From the NCBI RefSeq assembly GCF_002205845.1, contig NZ_NISI01000001.1, forward strand, positions 186,001-250,000: DNA of 64,000 bases. Direction: 5' to 3'. Below the pieces are notes generated by a model. It worked only from the letters and a program-made list of their open reading frames with translations, was not told the DNA's origin and made no database searches. The first letter of the stretch is position 1. The number at the start of each line of letters is the position of its first letter. This DNA is from Roseateles puraquae. GTDB taxonomy: Bacteria > Pseudomonadota > Gammaproteobacteria > Burkholderiales > Burkholderiaceae_C. Positions 41,802 to 51,696 of the stretch are shown here, one piece after another. The translations under genes were made by a program, and so were the position numbers.

Positions 41802-42488
41802 ATGAACTTCGACACGATCCTGGAAAACCTGCCGCTGTATGTGAGCGGCCTGGGCGTCACGCTGAAGCTGCTGACGCTTTCGCTGGCCTGCGGTCTCCTG
41901 CTGGCGGTGCCGCTGGCCCTGGTGCGCACGGTGTCGCGCGGCTGGGCGTCGCGTGCCGTCTGGGTCTACACCTACGCTTTCCGTGGCACACCGATGCTGG
42001 TGCAGCTGTTCCTGTGCTACTACGGGCTGGCCCAGTTCGATGCGGTGCGCGAGAGCTGGGCCTGGCCCTGGCTGTCGTCGGCCACGTTCTGCGCCTGGCT
42101 CACGTTCACGTTGAACACCGCGGCCTACACCACCGAGATCATCGCGGGCAGCATCCGCGCGCTGCCGGCCGGCGAGATCGAGGCGGCCAAGGCGCTGGGC
42201 ATGTCGCGCGGCCTGATGCTGCGGCGCATCGTGCTGCCCGCCGCCCTGCGCCGGGCACTGCCGGCCTACGGCAACGAAGCCATCTTCATGCTGCACGGCA
42301 CGTCGCTGGCCAGCGTCGTGACCCTGCTCGACCTGACCGGCGCCGCCCGTCAGCTGTATTCCAAGTACTACCTGCCCTTCGAAGCCTTCATCATGGCCGG
42401 CGCCTTCTACTTCGTGCTCACGCTCAGCCTGGTCGGGCTGTTCCGCTGGGCCGAGAACCGCTGGCTCAAGCCCATGATGCGCCGCTGA
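41802..42488 (+). CDS. Basic amino-acid ABC transporter permease (HisM/AotM type)
   Basis: A 228-residue permease paralogous to the gene before it. It starts MNFDTILENLPLYVSGLGVTL and has the EAA motif around EIEAAKALGMSRGLMLRRIVLP (about residues 125-146). A GTG immediately before the ATG is in frame, so the start could be one codon earlier. It ends 15 bases before the M14-family gene. Confidence 0.92.
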   Translation: MNFDTILENLPLYVSGLGVTLKLLTLSLACGLLLAVPLALVRTVSRGWASRAVWVYTYAFRGTPMLVQLFLCYYGLAQFDAVRESWAWPWLSSATFCAWLTFTLNTAAYTTEIIAGSIRALPAGEIEAAKALGMSRGLMLRRIVLPAALRRALPAYGNEAIFMLHGTSLASVVTLLDLTGAARQLYSKYYLPFEAFIMAGAFYFVLTLSLVGLFRWAENRWLKPMMRR

Positions 42489-42503
42489 AGCGCCACACCG
42501 CCC

Positions 42504-43619
42504 ATGCCACTCGTTCGCCACCCTCTCCTGTCGCCCGCGCCGGGCACCCAGCGTGAGCTCGTCTCGCTGCACTACGGCCAGCCCGGCGGCCAGAAGGCCT
42601 ACATCCAGGCCTCGCTGCATGCCGACGAGCTGCCCGGCATGCTGGTCGCGCATCACCTGCGCCGCCAGCTCGATGCACTGGACGCTGCCGGCCAGATCAC
42701 CGGCGAGATCATCCTCGTGCCCATGGCCAACCCGATCGGCCTGAGCCAGTTCGTGCTGCATGGTCACCAGGGCCGCTTTGAGCTGACGACCGGCGAGAAC
42801 TTCAACCGCCACTATCCCGACCAGATCGAGGCCGTCGCCCAGGCAGTCGAGCCGCATCTGACGGCAGACGCGGCCGCCAACGTCGCCCTGCTGCGCCGCG
42901 CGCTGAAGGACGCCGTGCTGGCCTCGCCGGTGGACACCGAACTGCAGTCACTGCGACGCACGCTGATGGGCCTGTCCTGCGATGCCGACATCGTGCTGGA
43001 CCTGCACTGCGACGCGCAAGCGCTGATGCATCTCTACACCGAGACGCCCTGCTGGCCCGCGTGCGAGCCACTCGCCCGCTTCCTGCGCTCGCGCGTGGCG
43101 CTGCTGGCCCAGGATTCCGGCGACAGCCCTTTCGACGAAGCCTGCTCGCAGGTGTGGTGGAAGTGGGCCGCCCGCTTTGGCCAGCGCTTCCCCATCCCGC
43201 AGGCCTGCTTGTCCGTGACGGTCGAACTGCGCGGTGCAGCGGATGTCACGCACGAGCTCGCCGAGGCGGATGCCCGCCACATCATCGACTTCCTGCGCTG
43301 GCGTGGCCTGATCGCGGGCGACAAGCCCGCCCTTCCCGACGCCGTGGGCGATGCCCGCCCGCTGGCAGGCAGCATGCCGATCAAGTCGCCCACCGCCGGC
43401 GTGCTGACCTTCCTGAAGGACGTCGGCGCCGAGGTCAAGGCCGGCGAGGTGCTGGCCCATGTCATCGACCCCATCACAGCCCAGGTCACCGAGCTCACCA
43501 GCCCGGTGGATGGTCTCTTCTTCGCGCGGGATTTCGTGCGTTTCGCCACCGCCGGCATGCGCATTGCCAAGGTGGCGGGTCGCGAGGCCCTGCGCACCGG
43601 CAAGCTGCTCGGGGCTTGA
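42504..43619 (+). CDS. M14-family succinylglutamate desuccinylase/aspartoacylase-like protein (AotO-like)
   Basis: A 371-residue protein. The catalytic-type domain (about 20-260) has zinc-ligand motifs H-x2-E in SLHADELPG and a His in VLDLHCDAQ, as in the AstE/AspA carboxypeptidase fold. The C-terminal 80 residues look like a biotinyl/lipoyl carrier fold (SPTAGVLTFLKDVGAEVKAGEVLAHV) without the modifiable Lys. It lies inside an ABC amino-acid operon in the position of Pseudomonas aotO, suggesting it hydrolyses an acylated amino acid or peptide brought in by the transporter. That function is inference. Confidence 0.82.
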   Translation: MPLVRHPLLSPAPGTQRELVSLHYGQPGGQKAYIQASLHADELPGMLVAHHLRRQLDALDAAGQITGEIILVPMANPIGLSQFVLHGHQGRFELTTGENFNRHYPDQIEAVAQAVEPHLTADAAANVALLRRALKDAVLASPVDTELQSLRRTLMGLSCDADIVLDLHCDAQALMHLYTETPCWPACEPLARFLRSRVALLAQDSGDSPFDEACSQVWWKWAARFGQRFPIPQACLSVTVELRGAADVTHELAEADARHIIDFLRWRGLIAGDKPALPDAVGDARPLAGSMPIKSPTAGVLTFLKDVGAEVKAGEVLAHVIDPITAQVTELTSPVDGLFFARDFVRFATAGMRIAKVAGREALRTGKLLGA

Positions 43620-43620
43620 G

Positions 43621-44388
43621 ATGACGATCCAGCTTCAAGCCACGAACATCCACAAGCGCTTCGGCGACCGCGAGGTGCTCAAGGGCATCTCACTGTCAGC
43701 CAGCCGCGGCGACGTCGTCACGCTGATCGGCTCCTCCGGCTCGGGCAAGAGCACTTTTCTGCGCTGCCTGAACCTGCTGGAGCAACCCAATGAGGGCGAG
43801 CTCAGCCTGGGCGGCGAGGCCCTGAAGCTGGTGCGTGACCGCGACAGCAGCCTCAAGGCCGCCGACGCACCGCAGCTGCAGCGCTGGCGCGCCCGCCTGG
43901 CCATGGTGTTCCAGAACTTCAACCTCTGGTCGCACATGACGGTGCTGGAGAACGTCATCGAGGCGCCGATCCATGTGCTGGGCAAGCCCAAGGCCGAAGC
44001 GGTCGAACGCGCCCAGGCCTTGCTGGCGCGCGTGGGCGTCGCGCACCGCGCCGGTGTCTACCCGGCGCAGCTGTCCGGCGGCGAGCAGCAACGCGTGGCG
44101 ATTGCCCGCGCGCTGGCGGTCGACCCCGAGGTGATGTTGTTCGACGAGCCGACGTCGGCGCTGGACCCGGAACTCGTCGGCGAAGTGCTCAAGGTGATGC
44201 GCGACCTGGCGGCCGAGGGCCGCACCATGATCGTGGTGACTCACGAGATGGGTTTCGCCCGTGAGGTCTCCAACCATTGCCTGTTTCTGCATCAGGGCAA
44301 GGTCGAAGAGGAAGGCAACCCCAAGGAGATGCTGCTGCGCCCGCAGTGCGAACGGCTGCAGCAGTTCCTGTCCGGCGGCCTCAAGTAG
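43621..44388 (+). CDS. Basic amino-acid ABC transporter ATP-binding protein (HisP/AotP type)
   Basis: A 255-residue ABC ATPase with Walker A GSSGSGKSTF, Q-loop MVFQNFNLW, signature LSGGEQQR, Walker B VMLFDEPTSALDPE and switch His in VVTHEMG. Length and the HMTVLENVIEAPIHVLG stretch are those of histidine/arginine-type ATPases. The ATG is one base after the M14 gene's stop codon. Confidence 0.94.
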   Translation: MTIQLQATNIHKRFGDREVLKGISLSASRGDVVTLIGSSGSGKSTFLRCLNLLEQPNEGELSLGGEALKLVRDRDSSLKAADAPQLQRWRARLAMVFQNFNLWSHMTVLENVIEAPIHVLGKPKAEAVERAQALLARVGVAHRAGVYPAQLSGGEQQRVAIARALAVDPEVMLFDEPTSALDPELVGEVLKVMRDLAAEGRTMIVVTHEMGFAREVSNHCLFLHQGKVEEEGNPKEMLLRPQCERLQQFLSGGLK

Positions 44389-44400
44389 GCGCCGCGCGTC

Positions 44401-44757
44401 ATGCGGACGCTGCTGTGGCGGGCGCTGGCGCTGCTGAGCGTGGCCCTGGGCCTGATCGGCATCGTGCTGCCCGGGCTGCCCACGGTGCCGTTTCTGCTCC
44501 TCGCCGCCTGGGCCGGCGGCAAGGGTTGGCCGGCGCTGGAGGCCTGGCTGCTCAACCATCCGCGCCACGGCCCCGCCATCCGGCGTTGGCGTGAGCGCGG
44601 CGCGGTGCCGCGCCGCGCCAAGTGGGCCGCCACCGGCATGATGGGCCTGAGTGCCACCGCCCTGGCCGTGTCACCGGCACCGCTGGCGGTGAAGCTGGCA
44701 GTGCCGGCGTTCATGGCCGCCGTGGCGCTGTGGTTGTGGACGCGGCCCGAAGCCTGA
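44401..44757 (+). CDS. DUF454 (YbaN-family) inner-membrane protein
   Basis: A 118-residue protein with three hydrophobic segments (about 5-40, 77-95 and 97-115). The conserved DUF454 motif LGLIGIVLPGLPTVPFLLLAAW lies near the start, followed by HPRHGPAIRRWRERGAVPRRAKW. The biochemical function of this family is not known. It starts 12 bases after the ATPase gene and is probably in the same transcript. Confidence 0.88.
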   Translation: MRTLLWRALALLSVALGLIGIVLPGLPTVPFLLLAAWAGGKGWPALEAWLLNHPRHGPAIRRWRERGAVPRRAKWAATGMMGLSATALAVSPAPLAVKLAVPAFMAAVALWLWTRPEA

Positions 44758-44768
44758 TCGAGGCGCGT

Positions 44769-46808
44769 TCAGGCCGGCAGCAGACCGCGGTCCTTGAGCA
44801 TGGGCTCGACGACCGGGTCACGCCCGCGGAAGGCGCGGAAGGCTTCGCCCGGTTCGCGGCTGTTGCCAGCCGACAGGATGCACTCCCTCAGGCGGGCGGC
44901 CACCGTCGGGTCGAACACATCGCCCGCCTCGACAAAGGCATCGAAGGCATCGCAGTCCAGCACCTCCGCCCACAGGTAGACGTAGTAGCCCGCCGCATAG
45001 CCCGCGCTGCTGAACAGATGCTGGAAGTGCGTGAGCCGGTGGTTGAGCCCCACCTCGCGGGGCAACTGCCATTGCGCCAGCGTATCGCGCTCGAAGGCCA
45101 CGATGTCGTCAGGGGCCTGCGCCAGCGCATGCGCGGCCATGTCGACGATGGCGCTGGCGGTGTAGCGCAAGGTCTCGTAGCCCTGGCCGAACTGGCGCGC
45201 GGCCTGGAGCTTGGCCAGCAGCGCGTCTGGCAGCGGCTCATCGGTCTGCCAATGGCGGGCGAACTTCTTCAACACCGCCGGCTCCGCCATCCAGTGCTCG
45301 TACAGCTGCGACGGCAGTTCCACAAAATCCCGCAGCACCTGCGTGCCCGACAGGCGCTCGTAGGTCACATCGCTCAGCAGCCCATGCAGGCCGTGGCCGA
45401 ACTCGTGGAAGAGCGTGCGCACGTCGTCGAAACTCAGCAGCGTCGGCTCGCCGGCCGCGCCACGGGCGAAGTTGTTGTTGTTCAGGATGACGGGGGTTGC
45501 CCCCAGAGCGCGGCTCTGGTTGCGCAGGGCGTTCATCCAGGCGCCACTGCGCTTGGTGGGTCGGGCGAAGTTGTCCTGCAGGAAGAGCCCGCGCAGCGAA
45601 CCGTCGGCATTGAGCACCTCGTAGGCGCGCACATCGGGGTGGTAGCCGGCGATGTCGGGCCGTGCCTTGAACTGCAGGCCGAACAGGCGGCTCGCGCAGT
45701 CGAACATGGCCGCCACCATGCGGTCCAGCGCGAAATAGGGCTTGACCTCGGCCTCGTCGAGATCGAAGCGCGCGCGGCGCGCCTGCTCGGCGTAGTAGCG
45801 CCAGTCCCAGGCTTCGAGCGCATGGTCGGCGCCCGCCGCCGCCATCGCGCCCAGCACGGCCTCGCGCTCGCGGGCCTGGGCGGCAAGCGCCGGATGCCAG
45901 ACTCGCTCCAGCAGGCCCATCACTGCACCCTGGTTGCGGGCCATCGTGTCTTCGAGCGCGTAGTCGGCATAGCAGACATGGCCGTGCAGGCGGGCCTGCT
46001 CCGCCCGCAGCGCCAGGATCTCGCGGCAGATCTCGCGGTTGTCCGTCGAGCCGGTGTCATCACCGCGCCCGACCCAGGCGCGCCAGGCCTGTTCGCGCAG
46101 GTCACGTCGCGCACTGAAGGTCAGGAAAGGCACGATCAGCGAACGCGACAGGGTGATCACATGCAGCCCATCGCCCAGGCCCCGGTCCAGCGCAGCCTGC
46201 CGAGCCGCGGCTCGCACGAAGTCCGGCAGGCCGGCGAGTTCAGCCTCGGTTGTCAGCCGCAGCTGGTAGTCGCTCTCGGAGGCCAGCACGTTCTGGGCGA
46301 ACCGTGTGTTGAGTTCGGCCAGCCGGGTCATGACCGCGGCATAGCGGGCTCGGGCCTCGGGCTCAAGCCGGGCGCCGGCACGCAGAAAGTCCAGGTGCAC
46401 GCGCTCCAGCAGGCGCCGCTGCTCGGCGCTCAGGCCCAGCTCGTCGCGTTCCCTGAACAAGGCATCGACGCGGGCGAACAAGCCCTGGTGCATGTAGACC
46501 GCGCTGCCATGTTCCGCCAGCGGGCCGGCCATGGCGCGCTGCACCGACTGCAACTCCGGCGAGGTCGCCGAGGCCGCCAGCGTATAGAACAAGTACTCCA
46601 GCCGGGTCAGCTGCCGGCCGCTGGCATCGAAAGCCGCCAGCGTATTGGCAAAACTCGGCGCCTCGGCCTGGCTGGCGATCGCGTCGATCTCGGCGCGGTG
46701 TTCGGCGAGTGCCGCCTCGAAGGCGGGCGGGAAGTGGGCGGGCTGGATGTCGGCAAACGGCGGCAGGCCGTGAACGCCCGGCCAGGCTTGCATCAGGGGG
46801 TTGCTCAT
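44769..46808 (-). CDS. prlC: Oligopeptidase A (M3 family zinc metallopeptidase)
   Basis: PrlC/OpdA degrades oligopeptides, including cleaved signal peptides, in the cytoplasm. The 679-residue protein has normal length. It has the zinc site H468-E-F-G-H472 (TLFHEFGHGLHGLLS) and the downstream Glu in EPAVLKKFARH region, with typical SRALGATPVILNNNNF before it. It converges on the DUF454 gene (11-base gap) and is 86 bases downstream of an exported protein gene, with a terminator between. Confidence 0.94.
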   Translation of the reverse strand: MSNPLMQAWPGVHGLPPFADIQPAHFPPAFEAALAEHRAEIDAIASQAEAPSFANTLAAFDASGRQLTRLEYLFYTLAASATSPELQSVQRAMAGPLAEHGSAVYMHQGLFARVDALFRERDELGLSAEQRRLLERVHLDFLRAGARLEPEARARYAAVMTRLAELNTRFAQNVLASESDYQLRLTTEAELAGLPDFVRAAARQAALDRGLGDGLHVITLSRSLIVPFLTFSARRDLREQAWRAWVGRGDDTGSTDNREICREILALRAEQARLHGHVCYADYALEDTMARNQGAVMGLLERVWHPALAAQAREREAVLGAMAAAGADHALEAWDWRYYAEQARRARFDLDEAEVKPYFALDRMVAAMFDCASRLFGLQFKARPDIAGYHPDVRAYEVLNADGSLRGLFLQDNFARPTKRSGAWMNALRNQSRALGATPVILNNNNFARGAAGEPTLLSFDDVRTLFHEFGHGLHGLLSDVTYERLSGTQVLRDFVELPSQLYEHWMAEPAVLKKFARHWQTDEPLPDALLAKLQAARQFGQGYETLRYTASAIVDMAAHALAQAPDDIVAFERDTLAQWQLPREVGLNHRLTHFQHLFSSAGYAAGYYVYLWAEVLDCDAFDAFVEAGDVFDPTVAARLRECILSAGNSREPGEAFRAFRGRDPVVEPMLKDRGLLPA

Positions 46809-46835
46809 CGAAAGGCTCGTTGGGGAGGCGCTAAA

Positions 46836-46869
46836 GCAAAACGGGCCGCTCCCGGTGGGGGCGGCCCGT
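46836..46869 (-). terminator. Rho-independent terminator of the exported Lys/Ala-rich protein gene
   Basis: The minus strand forms CGGGCCGC...GCGGCCCG (8-bp perfect stem, 11-base loop) followed by TTTTGC. It lies 25 bases after the stop at 46895 and just upstream of prlC, separating the two genes. Confidence 0.8.
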
Positions 46870-46894
46870 GGACAGACTCAGTGGCCGGCGCGGA

Positions 46895-47560
46895 TCACTT
46901 GCCCGCGGCGGCGGCCTTCTCCTTGCGGATGGCCTTCTCGTCGTTCTCGTCGTAGGGCTTGTTCTGGCACTCGGCCTTCCACTTGTCGCTGGCGTCGAAG
47001 TGCTTCTCGGTGCGGTCTTCAATGCCCTTGAACTGGGCGTCCAGGGCGTCGACCTTCTCCGAGAAGGCCTTGCGCTTGGTGGCCTGCTCGGCATCGGCGG
47101 CCTTGACGGCGTCGATCATGGTGCCAAAGGCCGTGGTGCGAGCGGTGTAGGCGTCGTTGCGGGCCTTCAGTTCGGCCTTGTCGAGCTTGGGCGCCTCGGC
47201 GGTCAGGGTCTCGTGGGCCTTCAGGATGGCTTCCTTCTCGGCCTTCACGTCGGCGACCTGCTTGGCCAGCGCGGCCTCGCCGGCCTCGATGGTGGCCTTC
47301 TCGGCCTTGAGCTTCTCGGCGTTGGCCTTGTAGGACGCCTGCTCGGCCTTGATGGCGTCGGCTTCCTTGGCGTTGGCTTCCTGCTGGTCGATGCAGGCGC
47401 GCAGCTCGTCGCGGCTCATCAGCTTGACCTTCGGCTTTTCAACCACCGGGTTGCTGACCTTGTTGTTCTTCGGGTCGACCTTGGCCTTGGGGTTGTTGGT
47501 CACTTGCGCCTGGGCGGCGACGGCGACGACGAGGGTCAGCGGGAGAAGGATGCGTTTCAT
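46895..47560 (-). CDS. Exported Lys/Ala/Glu-rich helical protein of unknown function
   Basis: I do not recognise this gene. The 221-residue protein has a Sec signal peptide (1-18, ending AQA-Q) and an Asn/Lys-rich linker. Residues 45-185 form a long Lys/Ala/Glu-rich helix or coiled coil; the composition recalls cell-envelope spacer proteins. Two cysteines (RACIDQQ and AECQNKP) stand near each end of the helical region and could form a disulfide. No enzymatic motif is present. It has its own terminator and is divergent from yaeQ, so it is a single-gene unit. Confidence 0.75.
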   Translation of the reverse strand: MKRILLPLTLVVAVAAQAQVTNNPKAKVDPKNNKVSNPVVEKPKVKLMSRDELRACIDQQEANAKEADAIKAEQASYKANAEKLKAEKATIEAGEAALAKQVADVKAEKEAILKAHETLTAEAPKLDKAELKARNDAYTARTTAFGTMIDAVKAADAEQATKRKAFSEKVDALDAQFKGIEDRTEKHFDASDKWKAECQNKPYDENDEKAIRKEKAAAAGK

Positions 47561-47625
47561 GTCGATCAGGCAACGCTGGGTTGCGAAGGTTCAGCAGGCG
47601 AAGCCGGAATGATGCCACGAGGCTT

Positions 47626-47643
47626 CCCGCCGATAATGGCGGG
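47626..47643 (+). promoter_or_regulatory. Inverted repeat around a -10-like hexamer before yaeQ
   Basis: CCCGCC-GATAAT-GGCGGG: a perfect 6-bp GC inverted repeat with GATAAT (5 of 6 to TATAAT) in its centre, 36 bases upstream of yaeQ. It may be the -10 region and an operator for yaeQ. No -35 box is convincing. Confidence 0.35.
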
Positions 47644-47678
47644 CTGCCCTAAGTCAACACTCAGTCACGAACGGTTTC

Positions 47679-49581
<1,903 letters not shown>

Positions 49582-49586
49582 ACCAC

Positions 49587-49624
49587 TGGTCAGGCATCCA
49601 GTAGTGCTGTATAAACTTACAGCA
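49587..49624 (+). promoter_or_regulatory. Sigma-70 promoter overlapping a LexA (SOS) box
   Basis: TGGTCA (49587-49592; 4 of 6 to the -35 box) and TATAAA (49610-49615; 5 of 6 to the -10 box) are spaced by 17 bases. Overlying the -10 is TGCTGTATAAACTTACAGCA (49605-49624), a perfect 8-bp inverted repeat with the LexA core CTGT-N8-ACAG. A repressor bound here would block polymerase. The gene controlled is the 26-codon frame at 49644. Confidence 0.75.
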
Positions 49625-49643
49625 CATTTCGTGGAGCTTGACC

Positions 49644-49724
49644 ATGTACCACCAGTACCGCCAAAACTACGTTCCGAGCCGCCCCCTGCCCCGTTGGGTT
49701 CAATTGCTGCTGCGCTGGCTCTGA
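49644..49724 (+). CDS. 26-residue SOS-type small protein (unrecognised)
   Basis: I do not recognise this peptide. It starts MYHQYRQNYVPSRPLPRW and ends VQLLLRWL: a basic, Tyr/Pro-rich N-terminal half and a short hydrophobic, Trp-containing end that could sit in or on the membrane. GGAG lies seven bases before the ATG. A LexA box with a well-formed promoter lies 20 bases upstream, so expression is expected after DNA damage. Known LexA-controlled proteins of this size include TisB (29 aa, membrane toxin) and Caulobacter SidA (29 aa, division inhibitor); this is similar in size and control, not in recognisable sequence. Its stop is five bases from the convergent DNA ligase stop. Confidence 0.65.
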   Translation: MYHQYRQNYVPSRPLPRWVQLLLRWL

Positions 49725-49728
49725 GCGT

Positions 49729-50484
49729 TCAAAACTCGTCCGCCACCCGCAGTAAGCTCGCAAACCGAGGCTTGCCTGCGGGGGTGACGTCCCGGTAGCG
49801 GTAGGTCACGGTGGCGCCCACGGGCGGCGGATTGCGGCGCAACTCATCGCTGAAGCCCGTGCCCAGCTTGAACCGGATGCCGTCAGGCGTTTGCACTTCA
49901 AGCGCTCCCATCTGCCCTGCGTAGCGCCCCTTGCCCGGCTCGTGGCCGATGACCACCGCCTCGGCATCCGCCAGCGGCTTGAGCTTGAGCAGCAGGTCAC
50001 TGCGCCCCGAAGCGACCGGCGCGTCCGCCCGGTGCAGCATCAGCCCCTCGCCGCCGGCTGCGACAACCTCCTTCAGCCGGGCTTGCAGCGCGGCATTGGA
50101 CGACAGCCGCCATTGCGCCACCGGCACGATCACCGGGTTGGCGAGCGACTGCATCTGCTCGGCGCGCTCGGCAAACCGGCCGCCCGCGCCCGGCAGTTCG
50201 AACACGTGATAGCGCACCTGGCGCCATTCGGCATCTACCGGTTCGGTGCGGCGCACAGCGGCGGAGAGTTCGTCAAAGCGCCGCCGCCCCATCCATAACT
50301 CGCCGTCCAGCGGCTGCTTCGGCAGCTGCGCGAGAAACCAGGCGGGCGCTGCCACGGTGCGGCCACTGCGAAACCTCAGGGCCTGCCCGTCCCACAGCGC
50401 GCGCACGCCATCGAGCTTTTCGCTGACGAGGTAAGCCTGCGGATCGATGCCTGACGGCGCCGTGCGGGCCAGCAGGGGCTCCAC
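49729..50484 (-). CDS. Periplasmic-type ATP-dependent DNA ligase (LigE-like), start uncertain
   Basis: A minimal ATP-dependent ligase made of an adenylation domain with catalytic Lys in VSEKLDGVRALWDG, motif III GELWMGRRRF, motif IV GEGLMLHRAD, motif V LLLKLKPLADAEAVV, and an OB fold (to the C-terminus). Such LigE enzymes are exported and seal nicked DNA in the periplasm. The GTG at 50484 gives 251 residues. Upstream, in frame up to the murB stop, lies a Tat/Sec-like signal (SRRVWLGWLATASLPAGA) with no ATG, GTG or TTG before it: the codon at the murB junction is GTA. So the true start may be non-standard or upstream within murB (ATG at 50721). Confidence 0.78.
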   Translation of the reverse strand: MEPLLARTAPSGIDPQAYLVSEKLDGVRALWDGQALRFRSGRTVAAPAWFLAQLPKQPLDGELWMGRRRFDELSAAVRRTEPVDAEWRQVRYHVFELPGAGGRFAERAEQMQSLANPVIVPVAQWRLSSNAALQARLKEVVAAGGEGLMLHRADAPVASGRSDLLLKLKPLADAEAVVIGHEPGKGRYAGQMGALEVQTPDGIRFKLGTGFSDELRRNPPPVGATVTYRYRDVTPAGKPRFASLLRVADEF

Positions 50485-50543
50485 CGCGCCCGCCGGCAGG
50501 CTGGCCGTGGCGAGCCACCCCAGCCAGACCCGGCGGCTGAGCG

Positions 50544-51623
50544 CTACACCACCACCGGCTCCGGCTCCAGGCGGATCCCGAAGCGGCCGTAGACGCTCTC
50601 CTGGATGGCACGCGCCAGGGTCACCACCTCGGCCCCCCGGGCATCGCCCTTGTTCACCAGCACCAGCGCCTGCTTGTCGTAGACCGCCGCGCCACCCACC
50701 GTTTTGCCTTTCCAGCCGCATGCGTCGATCATCCAGCCGGCAGCCAATTTCACACTGCCATCCCCCATGGGGTAGTGAACGATGCCCGGGTCGCGGCCGA
50801 TGATGTCCCGGCACTGCTCGGCCGTCACCACCGGGTTCTTGAAGAAGCTGCCTGCGTTGCCGATCACCGCGGGGTCGGGCAGCTTGGCGCGGCGCACCGC
50901 GCAGATCCAGCCGTAGACCTGCCGCGCATCCGGCGCAGTGATGCCCGTCTCGGCCATCTTGCGCTCAATCTCCAGGTAACCGAGCACCGGCTGCCAGGGG
51001 CGCGGCAATCGAAAGCGCACACGGGTGATGACGCTCTTGCCCGCCAGCCCCCCAAAGTCGCTGTGCTTGAACACGCTGTCGCGGTAGCCGAAGCGGCAGA
51101 CCTCTGCGGGCAACAGCGCAGGCCGCCCGGTGATGAGGTCCATCACCTCCACCGCCTCCAGGCGGTCTTTCACCTCGATGCCGTAGGCGCCGATGTTCTG
51201 CACTGGCGCTGCGCCCACGGTGCCGGGGATGAGCGCCATGTTCTCGAGGCCGGGGTAACCGTGATCCAGCGTCCAGCTCACGAGGTCGTGCCAGGCCACG
51301 CCCGCGCCGGCCTCGACGATCCAGGCATCGTCGCGCGCCTCCAACAGGCGGATGCCGGGAATTTCCACCTTCAGCACGACCGCGTCGACATCCCGGGTCA
51401 GCACCAGGTTGCTGCCACCGCCCAGCACGAACTTGGGCGCCAGGCCCAGGTCCGGGTGGTCCACGACGCGACGCACGTCGGCAGCCTCACGGATGCGCAC
51501 CAGACGGCGCGCCACAGCCGGCAGGCCGAAGGTGTTGTAGGGCTTGAGGTTGACGTCCGTCTCAATCAGCAGCCCGGGGGCTTCATTCGAGGGGGTCAAC
51601 GAGTTGGCGGGAGGCAGGGACAT
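50544..51623 (-). CDS. murB: UDP-N-acetylenolpyruvoylglucosamine reductase
   Basis: MurB is the FAD enzyme that reduces enolpyruvyl-UDP-GlcNAc to UDP-MurNAc in peptidoglycan synthesis. The 359-residue type I protein has the FAD motif [14 protein letters not shown], the loop [24 protein letters not shown] (split across about residues 130-155), the proton-donor Ser in [11 protein letters not shown], and the Glu-bearing C-terminus. The ATG at 51623 gives the start MSLPPANSL and lies 73 bases from the divergent yajQ start. Confidence 0.95.
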   Translation of the reverse strand: MSLPPANSLTPSNEAPGLLIETDVNLKPYNTFGLPAVARRLVRIREAADVRRVVDHPDLGLAPKFVLGGGSNLVLTRDVDAVVLKVEIPGIRLLEARDDAWIVEAGAGVAWHDLVSWTLDHGYPGLENMALIPGTVGAAPVQNIGAYGIEVKDRLEAVEVMDLITGRPALLPAEVCRFGYRDSVFKHSDFGGLAGKSVITRVRFRLPRPWQPVLGYLEIERKMAETGITAPDARQVYGWICAVRRAKLPDPAVIGNAGSFFKNPVVTAEQCRDIIGRDPGIVHYPMGDGSVKLAAGWMIDACGWKGKTVGGAAVYDKQALVLVNKGDARGAEVVTLARAIQESVYGRFGIRLEPEPVVV

Positions 51624-51696
51624 GGGAAACTTTGGGACGCGCAGCGCCGTGCATGAACGGCCAAATTTTCGCAGACGCACACCCGACGACATTCAC

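Noticed and set aside
50536-50556. A programmed -1 frameshift fusing MurB to the DNA ligase
   Set aside because: GGTGGTGGTGTAG is not a canonical slippery heptamer and no downstream pseudoknot is evident; kept only as one explanation for the missing ligase start.
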